From the NCBI GenBank assembly GCA_964639245.1, contig CAZXCU010000002.1, forward strand, positions 310,001-374,000: a stretch of 64,000 nt of DNA, read 5' to 3'. Shown here piece by piece: positions 23,685 to 33,038 of the stretch (within the stretch, counting starts at the first letter, position 1; every line of letters starts with the position of its first letter). The notes below the pieces were generated by a model. The model was given only the letters and a program-made list of their open reading frames with translations, was not told the origin of the DNA and ran no database searches. The position numbers and the translations under genes were made by a program. The stretch is from SB15 sp964639245 (GTDB lineage: Bacteria; Chloroflexota; Anaerolineae; Aggregatilineales; J027).

Positions 23685-26180
23685 ATGGATTCAACTTTAG
23701 TCAGACAAACCAATATTGACGAAGAAATGCGCGAGGCATATTTAAGCTATGCCATGAGCGTGATTGTCTCCCGTGCGCTGCCGGATGCACGGGATGGCCT
23801 CAAACCAGTCCATCGGCGGATTTTGTACGCCATGTACGATATGGGACTGCGGGCGGATACGCCTTACAAAAAAAGTGCGCGTATCGTGGGGGAAGTGCTG
23901 GGGAAATATCACCCGCACGGTGACGCATCTGTTTATGATGCGATGGCACGCATGGCACAAGATTTTTCCATGCGGTACGAATTGGTGGATGGGCAGGGTA
24001 ACTTCGGTAGTATTGACGGGGATGCCCCTGCCGCGATGCGTTATACCGAAGCACGCATGGCGAATTTTGGCGAAGAACTGCTCGCCGATATTCAAAAAAA
24101 CACCGTTGATTTCACTGAAAATTTTGATGGCTCGCTCACCGAACCGAGTGTCATGCCCGCCAACGTGCCGAATCTGTTGGTCAATGGCGCTTCGGGGATT
24201 GCAGTGGGGATGAGTACCAGTATCCCGCCGCATAACTTGGGGGAAGTGTGTGATGCAGTTATTTATATGCTGGAAAACTGGGAGCATCTGGAAACCATCA
24301 CCGTCAATGAATTGATGGAGTATATTAAAGGGCCAGATTTCCCCACCGCCGGCATTATTTACACGGGTGAAGGCGAAAATGATGGCTTGGTTGCCTCCTA
24401 TGCGACGGGGCGTGGCAAAGTCACCGTGCGGGCAAAAGTTCATATCGAGGATTTGGGGCGCGGACGTTCGCGGATTGTCGTTACTGAAATCCCCTTCCAG
24501 ATAAATAAAACATCGCTGATTGAACGGATTGTCACCGTTGTGCAGGAAGGCAAAATCGAAGGGTTGGTTGACCTGCGCGATGAATCTGACCGTCAAGGGC
24601 TGCGAATTGTCATTGAAATTGGGCGACAGGCAGACCCGGCAGAAGTCCTACGGGCATTGTTCAAATATACCCCACTGCAATCCACCTTCAGCCTGATTAT
24701 GATTTCGCTGGTGGACAATGAACCGCGTACTTTGAGCCTTAAACAAATGCTGCGGGTGTTCATTGAACATCGCTTGGAAGTGATTCGCCGCCGCAGCGAA
24801 TTTGACCTTGCCCGTGCCAAAGAACGCGCTCATATCCTCGAAGGGTTGATGACCGCACTGGATAATATTGATGCCGTGATTGAGGTCATCCGGCGTTCGC
24901 GCAATACCGACACCGCCCGCGAAAATTTGATGAAACAATTTAATTTAACCGACATTCAAGCCACCGCGATTCTGGATATGCAACTGCGGCGTTTGGCGGG
25001 TTTGGAACGCAAGAAAATTCAAGATGAACTCAAGGAAAAACGCCAGCTTATTAAAGATTTGACCATGCTCTTAAGCAGCGAGTTTCTCATGCGGATGGAA
25101 GTTGCCCGCGAGACAAAAATTGTGCGCGATGCCTATGCGGATGAACGCCGCACGATCATTGTGCGCGGCGAAGCTACGGATGTCACCAAAGGCGATTTGA
25201 TAGGCAAACATGAGGACACATGGATCACGCTGACCACCGCAGGGCGGATAAGCCGTCCGCATAATGGGGACGCGCCCAAAGTTACGGCTGCGATGAAAGA
25301 ACCACCTTTCCGCGTGTTGCAAAGCAGCACGGGTGATATTTTGTACCTCATCACCGAACAGGGGAACTGTGCCACGCTGCTCACTTCGCAAGTTCCCAAA
25401 GCGAATGAGGTTGAGGACGGGGCGTTTTTCTGGGAATTGTGCGGTTTGAATCGGGATGAAAAAGTCGTGCAACTCATCAGCGTGCCAACCGGCTTAGACA
25501 ATGGCTATTTCTTCTTTGTGACGGAAATGGGCGAAGTCAAACGGCTGAAAGTGGATGAAATGCCGGGTATGCGAGCCACCAGCTTTAAGGTGTTTGATGT
25601 TGAACAAGACGACAAAGTTGGCTGGGTGTTTTTGACCGCCGATGATGACCATGTGGTGCTGGTGACACGGCAGGCACAGGCGATTCAATTTAATTCTGAG
25701 GATGTGCGTCCCTCTGGTTTAACGGCGGGTGGGGTGCGCGGGATTAAATTGGCAGAAAAAGACGATTGGATTGTGGGTGCGGGGGTGGTCATTCCCGATG
25801 CGTATGTGTGGGTAACAACGGCGGAAGGCATCGGTAAACGCACGCCGATAGACGAATATCCGACACAAGGCCGCGCCGGAAGTGGGGTTCGCACGATGAA
25901 ACTTCCCCCCGGCAACAATCAAGGCTTGGTAGCGGCAGTGATTCAACAGGAAAATAGCGACGTGATTGCGCTGACCGACAAGGGCAAGGCCAAACGCAGT
26001 AAAATTGGCAGCGCCCCGCTTTTCAAACGCGATTATAAGGGCGAAGTGACGGTGAGTTTAGCCAAAGGTGAAGTGGTCGCCAGCGCCTATACCTTTGAAC
26101 CGCGTATTGAAGTTGCGACGGGGATTTCTACAGTAGATGCCGAACCGGAAGATGTGCCAGAAAGTTTGGAACTAGAATAG
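23685..26180 (+). CDS. gyrA: DNA gyrase subunit A
   Basis: The 831-residue breakage-reunion subunit of a type IIA topoisomerase. The catalytic Tyr120 lies in PAAMRYTEARM and the quinolone-resistance region reads HPHGDASVYD. Six-bladed C-terminal propeller sequence follows, with a GyrA-box-like QGRAGSG at 728-734, which favours gyrase over topoisomerase IV. The position matching E. coli Ser83 is Ala81, as in Mycobacterium tuberculosis, while the Asp87 equivalent (Asp85) is kept. gyrB is not next to it. It has its own promoter, a possible LexA box in the leader and a terminator overlapping the stop codon, so it is monocistronic. Confidence 0.97.
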   Translation: MDSTLVRQTNIDEEMREAYLSYAMSVIVSRALPDARDGLKPVHRRILYAMYDMGLRADTPYKKSARIVGEVLGKYHPHGDASVYDAMARMAQDFSMRYELVDGQGNFGSIDGDAPAAMRYTEARMANFGEELLADIQKNTVDFTENFDGSLTEPSVMPANVPNLLVNGASGIAVGMSTSIPPHNLGEVCDAVIYMLENWEHLETITVNELMEYIKGPDFPTAGIIYTGEGENDGLVASYATGRGKVTVRAKVHIEDLGRGRSRIVVTEIPFQINKTSLIERIVTVVQEGKIEGLVDLRDESDRQGLRIVIEIGRQADPAEVLRALFKYTPLQSTFSLIMISLVDNEPRTLSLKQMLRVFIEHRLEVIRRRSEFDLARAKERAHILEGLMTALDNIDAVIEVIRRSRNTDTARENLMKQFNLTDIQATAILDMQLRRLAGLERKKIQDELKEKRQLIKDLTMLLSSEFLMRMEVARETKIVRDAYADERRTIIVRGEATDVTKGDLIGKHEDTWITLTTAGRISRPHNGDAPKVTAAMKEPPFRVLQSSTGDILYLITEQGNCATLLTSQVPKANEVEDGAFFWELCGLNRDEKVVQLISVPTGLDNGYFFFVTEMGEVKRLKVDEMPGMRATSFKVFDVEQDDKVGWVFLTADDDHVVLVTRQAQAIQFNSEDVRPSGLTAGGVRGIKLAEKDDWIVGAGVVIPDAYVWVTTAEGIGKRTPIDEYPTQGRAGSGVRTMKLPPGNNQGLVAAVIQQENSDVIALTDKGKAKRSKIGSAPLFKRDYKGEVTVSLAKGEVVASAYTFEPRIEVATGISTVDAEPEDVPESLELE

Positions 26181-26206
26181 GGCGCGGTGAGTAACCCGCC
26201 CTTTTT
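26180..26206 (+). terminator. Terminator of gyrA
   Basis: The arm GGGCGCGGT (from 26180, using the last base of the stop codon) pairs with AACCCGCCC, followed by TTTTT (26202-26206). One base bulges. Confidence 0.7.
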
Positions 26207-26302
26207 ATTCAGCTTCCGCCAACGCAAAAACTGCTTGGGCAGTCATGTGGAATTTGGGGGAAAATATCGTCCTTAGAACCATAAAATCTAACATAGGCAT
26301 CG

Positions 26303-27193
26303 TTACGGGGTGTTCGGGCTAACCTGCTGGATGTAGTCGCCATCTTCTTCCAGAAAATCGTCCTCGTCGGCATGTTTTTTGCGTTTGCGCTGGATGGGTT
26401 CTTCAAGGGTGCGTTTGGCGGCAGTTGCCAGCAGGTCGGCAAATTCCTCAAACTGGCGGATGGCAAAGACGGTGCTTTCTTCGCCCACCTGAAAGCGAAT
26501 CAACCCGCGTGGATCGTAATTATCGACGCGGTGGAGGGCTTTAATCTGCTGAATATCACGCAGCAAAATTTGCTTGATCACCTGTTGACCGCGTAAAAAA
26601 ACCAGTTGCATCGGGGTCAGCAAAATGTCCATCGGGTCTGCCAGTTCCCATGTGCCATACAAATCCTGTGTGGCGGGGAAAATTTCGCTTGGCCCATAAA
26701 AAATATACGGACGGTGACGGCGGTAGGCAGTTACAAGGTCAAGGGACAAAATTTGCTTGAGGGCGCGGACAAAATCGAGCATGAGTTCATAGTACAGGCG
26801 GATTCTGGCAACGTGCCATCCATCCGGGCGCTCATAATGAATCCACATTTCATTCATGTTGTAGCGATTATATTTTTTAGGTCGCCCGAACCAGCGCACG
26901 GATTCGGCAGGAATCCTGTCGTAGACATCCATCTGGCGTTGAAAGGGGTAAAAACGAATCTCGGTGGGCAGCACCAGAATAATCATCGGCTGCCAACCGC
27001 TTTGATGTCCATTCAGATGTTCGAGGCGGTATTTTCCGCCCCATGCCTGCATACACAAAATCGCGTCCGGTTCGGATTCTTCAAGGAGTTTGGTCATAGT
27101 ACGGATGGTGGATTGGCGGCGGGTATCCAGCAGGATAAGCACCGCAATGGCAAAAACCCCACCGAACAGACACAAGAACACTGTTTCGCCCAT
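26303..27193 (-). CDS. Unrecognised membrane-anchored protein
   Basis: 296 residues. An N-terminal hydrophobic helix (VFLCLFGGVFAIAVLILL) is followed directly by basic residues (DTRRQ), so the body should be cytoplasmic. The rest alternates strands and helices. Two segments look alike in layout, MIILVLPTEIRFYPFQRQ and DILLTPMQLVFLRGQQV, each followed by a line such as VRWFGRP or IQQIKALHR, which hints at two PH/GRAM-like folds; this is weak. The C-terminus is highly charged (KRKKHADEDDFLEEDGDY). It is divergent from the glycan cluster with 57 bases between them, and no function can be assigned. Confidence 0.75.
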   Translation of the reverse strand: MGETVFLCLFGGVFAIAVLILLDTRRQSTIRTMTKLLEESEPDAILCMQAWGGKYRLEHLNGHQSGWQPMIILVLPTEIRFYPFQRQMDVYDRIPAESVRWFGRPKKYNRYNMNEMWIHYERPDGWHVARIRLYYELMLDFVRALKQILSLDLVTAYRRHRPYIFYGPSEIFPATQDLYGTWELADPMDILLTPMQLVFLRGQQVIKQILLRDIQQIKALHRVDNYDPRGLIRFQVGEESTVFAIRQFEEFADLLATAAKRTLEEPIQRKRKKHADEDDFLEEDGDYIQQVSPNTP

Positions 27194-27250
27194 GATTCAA
27201 ACCCCGAACTCATCTGCGCTTTGTACCAGTGTAACAAATGTTGTGCCATA

Positions 27251-28444
27251 ATGGGTAACATGAGTCGGAATTTGAAGGTGTGGCTGCTTGACCCCGCCGC
27301 TTTTACCCTGTTTTATGAACGTCCCCTGTTGCACGCGCTGACCGCACAAGGGGTAGATGTCCGTTTATTCACTTCGCGCAATATCTACGATGCCCGTGCT
27401 ACGCAAGATTCGGGGTCTGAAATTTATTTTTATTTCCGTCTGCTAGAAAAATTCCCCCGCTTGAATCAATTCGGTAAGGTGCGGCGCATCACACGCGGCT
27501 TGCATTATCTGGTTGACCAGTGGCAGCTTATCCGGCAGATTCAGCAGCAAAAACCGCACATTGTTCATGTGCAATGGACTCTGCTGCCTTTGATAGACCG
27601 ATGGACATGGCAGCAGGCACGCTTGCAAGGGAGCAAAATACTTTTTACCGGGCATGACCTTGTGCCGAATCATCTGTCCTTCGCGTTTGCCAAGCGGTAT
27701 TTTGGCCTCTACCGGTATGCCGATGGGGTCATTTTGCACAGCGAACAAAACCGCGAGTCCTTCCTCAAATGGGGCAACCTGCTGTATCCTGATGAAGATT
27801 GGAATGCCCGTGTGCGGGTGATTCCGATGGGGATTCCTGATCATCATGCAGATATTCCGCAAGACTTTGCCCGTCAAACGCTCCAGATTGCGCCGGATGT
27901 CCCGTTGATTTTATTTCTGGGTAATATTCGCACATATAAGGGGGTGCCGGTTTTGCTGGCGGCCTTTCGCCAAGTGTTGGAGCAGATGCCGAATGCTCAT
28001 CTGCTCATCGCGGGCATGGTGACGAATGATTTTGGGGTAGGCGAGATTGAACAGATGGCACACGGGATTCCGAATGTGCGTTTGGAATTGAAGTTTATCC
28101 CCTACGACCTTGCCCCCACCTATTATGCGGCGGCGGATATAACCGTGTTGCCTTATTTGTACATTACGCAAAGTGCAGTGGCGTTGTCTGCCTTGTCACA
28201 AGGCTGCCCGATGGTTGCGAGTGATGTTGGCGGGTTGTCAGATATTGTCATTGAGGGTGAGACAGGGTTGCTTGTCCCGCCAAATGAAGTCAATGCCCTT
28301 GCCGAGTCTATCCTGAAACTTTTGCAAGCCCCCGACCTGCGGCGCACGATGTCCCTCAATGCACGGCGTTTAGCCCATGAAAAATTTAGCTGGGAGGCGA
28401 TTGCTACCCGGACAAAAGCGGTTTATGAGGAACTTTTGCGGTGA
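27251..28444 (+). CDS. GT4-family glycosyltransferase (first of the glycan cluster)
   Basis: 397 residues in the GT-B fold. The N-terminal domain contains HVQWTLLPLIDRWTW and LFTGHDLVPNH; the nucleotide-sugar-binding half has ILFLGNIRTYKGVPVLL, PYLYITQSAVALSALSQG and the E-x7-E-like VIEGETGLLVPP. It should transfer a sugar from a nucleotide donor to a growing glycan on the cytoplasmic face; the sugar cannot be read from sequence. The ATG at 27251 is taken as start (27260 is an alternative, MSRNLK). The same frame is open far upstream, but that part is antisense to the neighbouring gene and has no family resemblance. It overlaps the next gene by 4 bases (GTGA). Confidence 0.9.
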   Translation: MGNMSRNLKVWLLDPAAFTLFYERPLLHALTAQGVDVRLFTSRNIYDARATQDSGSEIYFYFRLLEKFPRLNQFGKVRRITRGLHYLVDQWQLIRQIQQQKPHIVHVQWTLLPLIDRWTWQQARLQGSKILFTGHDLVPNHLSFAFAKRYFGLYRYADGVILHSEQNRESFLKWGNLLYPDEDWNARVRVIPMGIPDHHADIPQDFARQTLQIAPDVPLILFLGNIRTYKGVPVLLAAFRQVLEQMPNAHLLIAGMVTNDFGVGEIEQMAHGIPNVRLELKFIPYDLAPTYYAAADITVLPYLYITQSAVALSALSQGCPMVASDVGGLSDIVIEGETGLLVPPNEVNALAESILKLLQAPDLRRTMSLNARRLAHEKFSWEAIATRTKAVYEELLR

Positions 28445-29586
28445 AATTTTCAAAGATGAAACCGCACATCGTTTTTTATGCCACCTATCAAATGCACACA
28501 GGCGGGGTGGAACGGAATGTCTTACAAGCGATAGATTTTTTATCTGACCGCTACCAATTTACAATATTAGCGTCAACGACTGAACATTTTCAGGATGAAC
28601 TTGTTCGGCGGGGGGTGTCCTATTACGCGGTAGAGAAAATTCCGTCGGCTTTTTCTCCGGTGGCGATTCTGCGACTGGTAAAGCAGCTCAAAACAGAATT
28701 AGGCGCGGATATGATTCATACCCTTGAACCGCGCAGCAGCACGATTGGCGCATTGGCGGGCAAATTGGCCGGGATTCCGGTGGTGCATTGGCACAATGTT
28801 TCACCCTTGGATTACAGTTCAAATCGGTCAAAAAAAGTGGTCTACATGCTGGGAGAAGCCTTTCTGGGATGGTGCTGCATAGACAAAGCGATTTTTGTGG
28901 CCGAAAGCACGCGCCGTCGCTATCGCTATTTTACGCCTGCCCACAAAACTTGTTATATTCCCGTGTCGGTGGATGTGCAAAGTTACCAAACTGCCCGTCA
29001 GAACCGTTTGCAAAATCGCCTTCACTGGCGAGTCCACGAAGATGAATTTTTGTGGGTCAACTTAGGGCGCTACCATCCCCAAAAAGCACAGGATATTTTG
29101 ATTGAAGCGGCGGCGAAATTAGCGATGGGGAGAAAATGGAAGTTGATTCTGGCAGGCGGGGGAGAACTTGATCAGGTATTGGAAAGGCTTATCCAAAAGT
29201 TCAATTTAGAAAATCGCGTGTTTTTGGTGGGAAGTTTGCCCCATCCTCAAGCGATTGCACTTTTAGCGGCGGCGGACGCACTGGTGCTGCCATCGCGCTA
29301 TGAAAATATGCCGAATGTGGTTTTAGAAGCGATGGCGATGAATCTTCCCTGTATTGTGACCGATGTAGGCGATAGCTGGGAAATGTCGGGTGGGGGGGTG
29401 TTACCACCCGCGAGCCTGTGCGTGCCAAGAAACGATTCACAAGGGCTGGCAGAGGCCATGAGTCAATTGATGGAGGATGAAATTTTATATCGATCACTTG
29501 CGGCGGCGGGTACAGCCCGTGCGACACGGTATGACCCGCAAACTACCATGCAGCAGCTAGCGGAGGTCTACACAAGCCTTGTCTGA
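28441..29586 (+). CDS. GT4-family glycosyltransferase
   Basis: 381 residues. The N-terminus HIVFYATYQMHTGGVERNV carries the GGVE loop typical of GT4 enzymes; the C-terminal half has WVNLGRYHPQKAQDILIEA, KLILAGGGELDQVLE and LVLPSRYENMPNVVLEAMA (the E-x7-E motif region), then CIVTDVGDSWEM. GTG at 28441 overlaps the previous stop; ATG at 28456 is a possible alternative. The 3' end overlaps the GT2 gene by 8 bases. Short G-runs (6-7) occur near 28612 and 29395 but encode conserved-looking glycines. Donor and acceptor are unknown. Confidence 0.92.
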   Translation: MKFSKMKPHIVFYATYQMHTGGVERNVLQAIDFLSDRYQFTILASTTEHFQDELVRRGVSYYAVEKIPSAFSPVAILRLVKQLKTELGADMIHTLEPRSSTIGALAGKLAGIPVVHWHNVSPLDYSSNRSKKVVYMLGEAFLGWCCIDKAIFVAESTRRRYRYFTPAHKTCYIPVSVDVQSYQTARQNRLQNRLHWRVHEDEFLWVNLGRYHPQKAQDILIEAAAKLAMGRKWKLILAGGGELDQVLERLIQKFNLENRVFLVGSLPHPQAIALLAAADALVLPSRYENMPNVVLEAMAMNLPCIVTDVGDSWEMSGGGVLPPASLCVPRNDSQGLAEAMSQLMEDEILYRSLAAAGTARATRYDPQTTMQQLAEVYTSLV

Positions 29587-30520
29587 ACAACCTTTTGTGA
29601 GTGTGCTTTTACCATCGTTTAATCAGGGGCAGTATATTGCTGAAACACTGGACAGCATTTTAAGTCAGGACTATCCCCATTTTGAATGTGTGATTGTGGA
29701 CGGGGGCAGCACGGATGAAACGCTCGATATTATCAAAAAGTATGCCGCACAGGATCAGCGAATTGTGTGGGTGAGCGAACCGGATAATGGCCTCTCTCAT
29801 GCGCTGAACAAAGCCCACCGACTGGCACGCGGGGAAATTATTACATGGCAAAATACGGACGATCTTTTCATCGGGCAGGTGATTACACCAACGGTTCAGT
29901 GGATGCAGCAGCACCCCGAAATAGACTTGGTGTATGGGGATGTGAGCATCACCGATGAAGCCAACCGCCCAACCGGAATCATTCTGGAAGCCAAACCCTT
30001 TGACATTATAGATCAGCTTTCGGGTTATGTGCCGATTCCCACACAGGGGACATTCTGGCGGAAAAGCGTGTGGGAGCAGGTGGGCGGGTTTGCCGAGGAA
30101 TTGCACTATTCAATGGATATAGAGTTTTTTATCCGTGCAGCTAAAATCGCAACCATGGCTTGTCTGCCGGGTGTACGAGCGACTTACCGACACCATCCCC
30201 ATTCTAAAAGTGTTCACCAAGATTTAAAAACGATTCAAACACGGATGCAGCTTGCGGAAAAATTCTTTGCGGAACACCCACAATTAGAATCGAAACGGAG
30301 GGTATTGGAGTCAAATTTTGCGTTTTTGCTGGCAGAATATTACACGAAAAATGCGGATAAGACAGCCGCACGAACTCATGCCCGTCGTGCTGTGATGAAA
30401 TCGCCTTTGTTGCGGCGGCGCTGGCTCTATCTGCTTTTTTATTGGTTCGATTTATCCTTCGGAACATCTTTTTCGCACATGTTAAGCCATGCGTGGCGCT
30501 GGGTCAAAAAGGAACGCTAA
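29579..30520 (+). CDS. GT2-family glycosyltransferase
   Basis: 313 residues, GT-A fold. It opens with VSVLLPSFNQGQYIAETL, then the nucleotide-binding VIVDGGSTDETLDII and the metal-binding DXD-type WQNTDDLF; the acceptor domain contains WRKSVWEQVGGF and the helical C-terminus lacks membrane segments. The start is TTG at 29579, inside the end of the preceding gene (8-base overlap). No later start fits, because the conserved first strand begins at residue 6. It abuts the epimerase gene directly (TAA then ATG). It probably adds one sugar in the same glycan pathway. Confidence 0.93.
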   Translation: MSEQPFVSVLLPSFNQGQYIAETLDSILSQDYPHFECVIVDGGSTDETLDIIKKYAAQDQRIVWVSEPDNGLSHALNKAHRLARGEIITWQNTDDLFIGQVITPTVQWMQQHPEIDLVYGDVSITDEANRPTGIILEAKPFDIIDQLSGYVPIPTQGTFWRKSVWEQVGGFAEELHYSMDIEFFIRAAKIATMACLPGVRATYRHHPHSKSVHQDLKTIQTRMQLAEKFFAEHPQLESKRRVLESNFAFLLAEYYTKNADKTAARTHARRAVMKSPLLRRRWLYLLFYWFDLSFGTSFSHMLSHAWRWVKKER

Positions 30521-31531
30521 ATGAACTGGTCAAGAAAAAAAGTGCTGGTGACGGGGGGTGCATCGTTCATCGGGTCGCATCTGGTCGAGGGATTGCTGGC
30601 ACGCGGGGCAGATGTGCGGGTGGTGGACAACCTGAGCAGCGGCAAATTGGAGAATCTGGCGGCCTGTCGAAACCAGATTGAATTGATACAGGGGGATTTG
30701 CTGCGCCAAACAACCGCCGAAAAAGCGGTGCAAGGCTGCGATGTGGTGTTTCACTTAGCGGCGATTCATGGGGGAAGGGCCTATCTGGACTGGCATCAAG
30801 CAGCCACTGCTAGCAATTTTGCTATCGATGGGATGTTATTTTTAGCCTGCCGCGAAGCCAATGTCGAAAAAATTGTCTACGCCTCGTCGGGGTGTGTTTA
30901 TCCCATGTCCTTGCAAGCCAATCCGCATGAAATTTTGTTCCTGAAGGAAGACATGGTTGGGCCGCCTTATGAAGCCGATAACCTGTACGGATGGGCAAAA
31001 TTAATGGCAGAAGAAACGCTCCGCGCTTATGTGCAGGATTTCGGGATGCAAGCGGCTGCCTGTCGTTATTTTACGGTCTATGGTGAACGCGGGTTGGAAA
31101 GTCATGCGGTTATGGCGATGATTGCGCGGGCGTTTACCCGTCAAAATCCGTTTGTAGTGTGGGGAACGGGTGAACAGATTCGGAATTGGACGTATGTGCA
31201 GGATATTGTGGAAGGGACGATTCTCGCTGCCGAAAAAATTCATGATGGCATGGCAGTCAATCTTGGCACAACGGAACGAACACGGGTAATTGAAGCGGTG
31301 CATGAAATTTTGCGGTATACAGGCCATGCGGCAGAGATTGAACTGCATCCTGAAATGCCCACCGGCCCTTATAACCGTGTGGCGGACAATTCATTGGCGC
31401 GGAGATTATTAGGCTGGCAGCCAAAGGTCAATTTTATGGATGGGCTGCATCGGACGATTGATTGGTATTTTGCGACACATGACCGGGCGCAGGTTGCCGC
31501 CACCTTAGCAACCCACCTGACGGAACGATGA
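30521..31531 (+). CDS. NAD-dependent epimerase/dehydratase (extended SDR)
   Basis: 336 residues with a Rossmann start (VLVTGGASFIGSHLVEG, with Ser in place of the usual middle Gly), VVDNLSSGKLENL for cofactor selection, VVFHLAAIHGG, the serine line YASSGCVYP, and the catalytic YGWAK. Late motifs (RYFTVYGERG, NLGTTERTRVIE, GWQPKVNFMDGL) match nucleotide-sugar epimerases, closest in feel to UDP-glucose 4-epimerase or GDP-mannose 3,5-epimerase relatives. It should supply an activated sugar to the flanking transferases. The start codon follows the upstream stop without a gap and the end overlaps the next gene by 4 bases. Confidence 0.93.
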   Translation: MNWSRKKVLVTGGASFIGSHLVEGLLARGADVRVVDNLSSGKLENLAACRNQIELIQGDLLRQTTAEKAVQGCDVVFHLAAIHGGRAYLDWHQAATASNFAIDGMLFLACREANVEKIVYASSGCVYPMSLQANPHEILFLKEDMVGPPYEADNLYGWAKLMAEETLRAYVQDFGMQAAACRYFTVYGERGLESHAVMAMIARAFTRQNPFVVWGTGEQIRNWTYVQDIVEGTILAAEKIHDGMAVNLGTTERTRVIEAVHEILRYTGHAAEIELHPEMPTGPYNRVADNSLARRLLGWQPKVNFMDGLHRTIDWYFATHDRAQVAATLATHLTER

Positions 31532-32664
31532 AAATTTTGCATCTGACTCCGCAGATGGGGGCGGGGGGGGCAGAACGGCAGACGGTTAATCTTATCCAAT
31601 ATTTGCGGCGTTCTCCCGAAATTGAACAGCACCTTGTGATTATTTACGCCGAATCAATTTATCCATTTTTCTTTCGGGAACAGGCTGGCGGGATTCCGGT
31701 GACTTTTTTGAATAAACAGACTGGAAAATTGAGCCGATTGCCGATGGCATGGCGTTATGCCCAGATAGTGCGCCAATTTCAACCGCAGATTGTTCACGCG
31801 CACCAATGGTATGCCATGGATCTGGCGCGGGTGTTTCATCATTTACCGATGTTGTCATGGAAAAATCCTCCTAAAATCATCGCCCAAACTCAGAATCAAG
31901 TGATTGAGGATGGTGCGGTTGAATCGGAAAAACGTTACTGGCAGTGGGCAGACCGGATTTTGGTGGTGTCTCAGGCTGCATATGACCAATATCGAGCGCT
32001 TATTCCTGAAGCAGCCTCGCGTTTGAGGCTGATTCCGAATGGGGTCGATACCCGGATTTTTTCTCCATCGAGTCGGGCTGAAGCACGGCAAAAGCTCGGT
32101 ATTTTGCCTGAAATGCACTTGGCTTTGCTACCTGCGCGAATTACGCCACAGAAAAATCAGCTTGGGTTGGCGCGTGCGGTGAAAAATCTGGTACAGGCGG
32201 GGCGGTGGCCTGCTTCTGCACAGATTTTGTGTGTGGGGGATGTGCATGACGACTCTTATGCGGCTGAAATTCAACAGGTGATCTTGGCGAATCATCTGCA
32301 TGAAATTCTGCACATTCGCCCTGCTGTGCCGAACCTACTCACCTATTATCACGCCGCTGATTTTTTGCTGCTGCCGTCGGCCTATGAGGGATTGCCGTTG
32401 ACTCTGTTAGAAGCGGGAGCGTGTGCGCGGCCTGCCCTGGTTTCTCACGCGGCGAACACCGCCCGGATTATTCAGGATGGGGTGTCTGGTTGGGTGACGG
32501 ATGAAGAAGCATTAGAGGCAACCCTGTTGCGGGCGTTTTCGACCCCGCCCCATGTGAGAGATGCTATGGGACAGGCCGCTTTTGAACAGGTGATTTCAAA
32601 CTACACAATGGAATCTATTGCTGACAAGTACGTGCGGCTGTATCAACAGTTGCTAGGTCAATAA
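31528..32664 (+). CDS. GT4-family glycosyltransferase (last of the glycan cluster)
   Basis: 378 residues. The start MKILHLTPQMGAGGAERQT has the GGAE loop; the second domain has LRLIPNGVDTRIF, LALLPARITPQKNQLGLA, YHAADFLLLPSAYEGLPLTL (the E-x7-E region begins here) and LVSHAANTARIIQDGVSGW. The start overlaps the epimerase stop (ATGA). A run of eight G at 31563-31570 lies in codons 12-14, but the glycines it encodes are conserved in the family. The 3' end overlaps the convergent vapC gene by 7 bases, closing the cluster. No flippase or polymerase gene is present in the cluster. Confidence 0.93.
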   Translation: MKILHLTPQMGAGGAERQTVNLIQYLRRSPEIEQHLVIIYAESIYPFFFREQAGGIPVTFLNKQTGKLSRLPMAWRYAQIVRQFQPQIVHAHQWYAMDLARVFHHLPMLSWKNPPKIIAQTQNQVIEDGAVESEKRYWQWADRILVVSQAAYDQYRALIPEAASRLRLIPNGVDTRIFSPSSRAEARQKLGILPEMHLALLPARITPQKNQLGLARAVKNLVQAGRWPASAQILCVGDVHDDSYAAEIQQVILANHLHEILHIRPAVPNLLTYYHAADFLLLPSAYEGLPLTLLEAGACARPALVSHAANTARIIQDGVSGWVTDEEALEATLLRAFSTPPHVRDAMGQAAFEQVISNYTMESIADKYVRLYQQLLGQ

Positions 32665-33038
32665 GGGAGTTGGGCCGAGTTGCCGAGCATCGGCGTAAAA
32701 TGCTTTACATTACGGGTATAAATCGGGACTTGTAAGCGATGGGCGGTGGCGGCAATCAAGGCATCAAAGGCTATAATATTATGGCTTAGACGAAAAATGA
32801 TTAAACTTTGACCTGCCCATTGTATATCTGCTTTTTCAACTTCAACCCGTGCAAAGCGATTCAATATCTTTATTGCTTTTTGCTGGTCAGTTTTGTTGGT
32901 TGCGCCTTGAATGACTTCCATCCAGACGATTTCGCAGACTCCTAAGTTGATTTTTTGGTTGCTTATCCATTGTACAGCAGGTGGATAAAGCCGAATTAAA
33001 TCTATGATGACTGATGTATCTACGAGTGCGTCTACCAT
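32658..33038 (-). CDS. vapC: VapC-like PIN-domain toxin
   Basis: 126 residues from the ATG at 33038. PIN-domain acidic residues are in place: Asp7 in DALVDTSVIIDLI, Glu41 in WMEVIQG and Asp92 in IAFDALIAATA. VapC toxins are Mg-dependent RNases, many cutting tRNA or rRNA. The ATG lies inside the end of the upstream antitoxin gene (7-base overlap), the usual toxin-antitoxin layout; a longer in-frame reading from 33080 would run through the antitoxin and is rejected. The tail ends convergent with the glycan cluster. Confidence 0.85.
   Translation of the reverse strand: MVDALVDTSVIIDLIRLYPPAVQWISNQKINLGVCEIVWMEVIQGATNKTDQQKAIKILNRFARVEVEKADIQWAGQSLIIFRLSHNIIAFDALIAATAHRLQVPIYTRNVKHFTPMLGNSAQLPY

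Noticed and set aside
26606..27250. Open reading frame extending the first GT4 gene 215 codons upstream
   Set aside because: It is antisense to the gene at 26303-27193, has no family resemblance, and the glycosyltransferase fold begins right after 27251.
31563..31570. A run of eight G near the 5' end of a GT4 gene, resembling a phase-variation tract
   Set aside because: The run encodes conserved glycines of the family, and an equally long run (1633-1640) lies in the essential prfB gene, so slippage control is unlikely.
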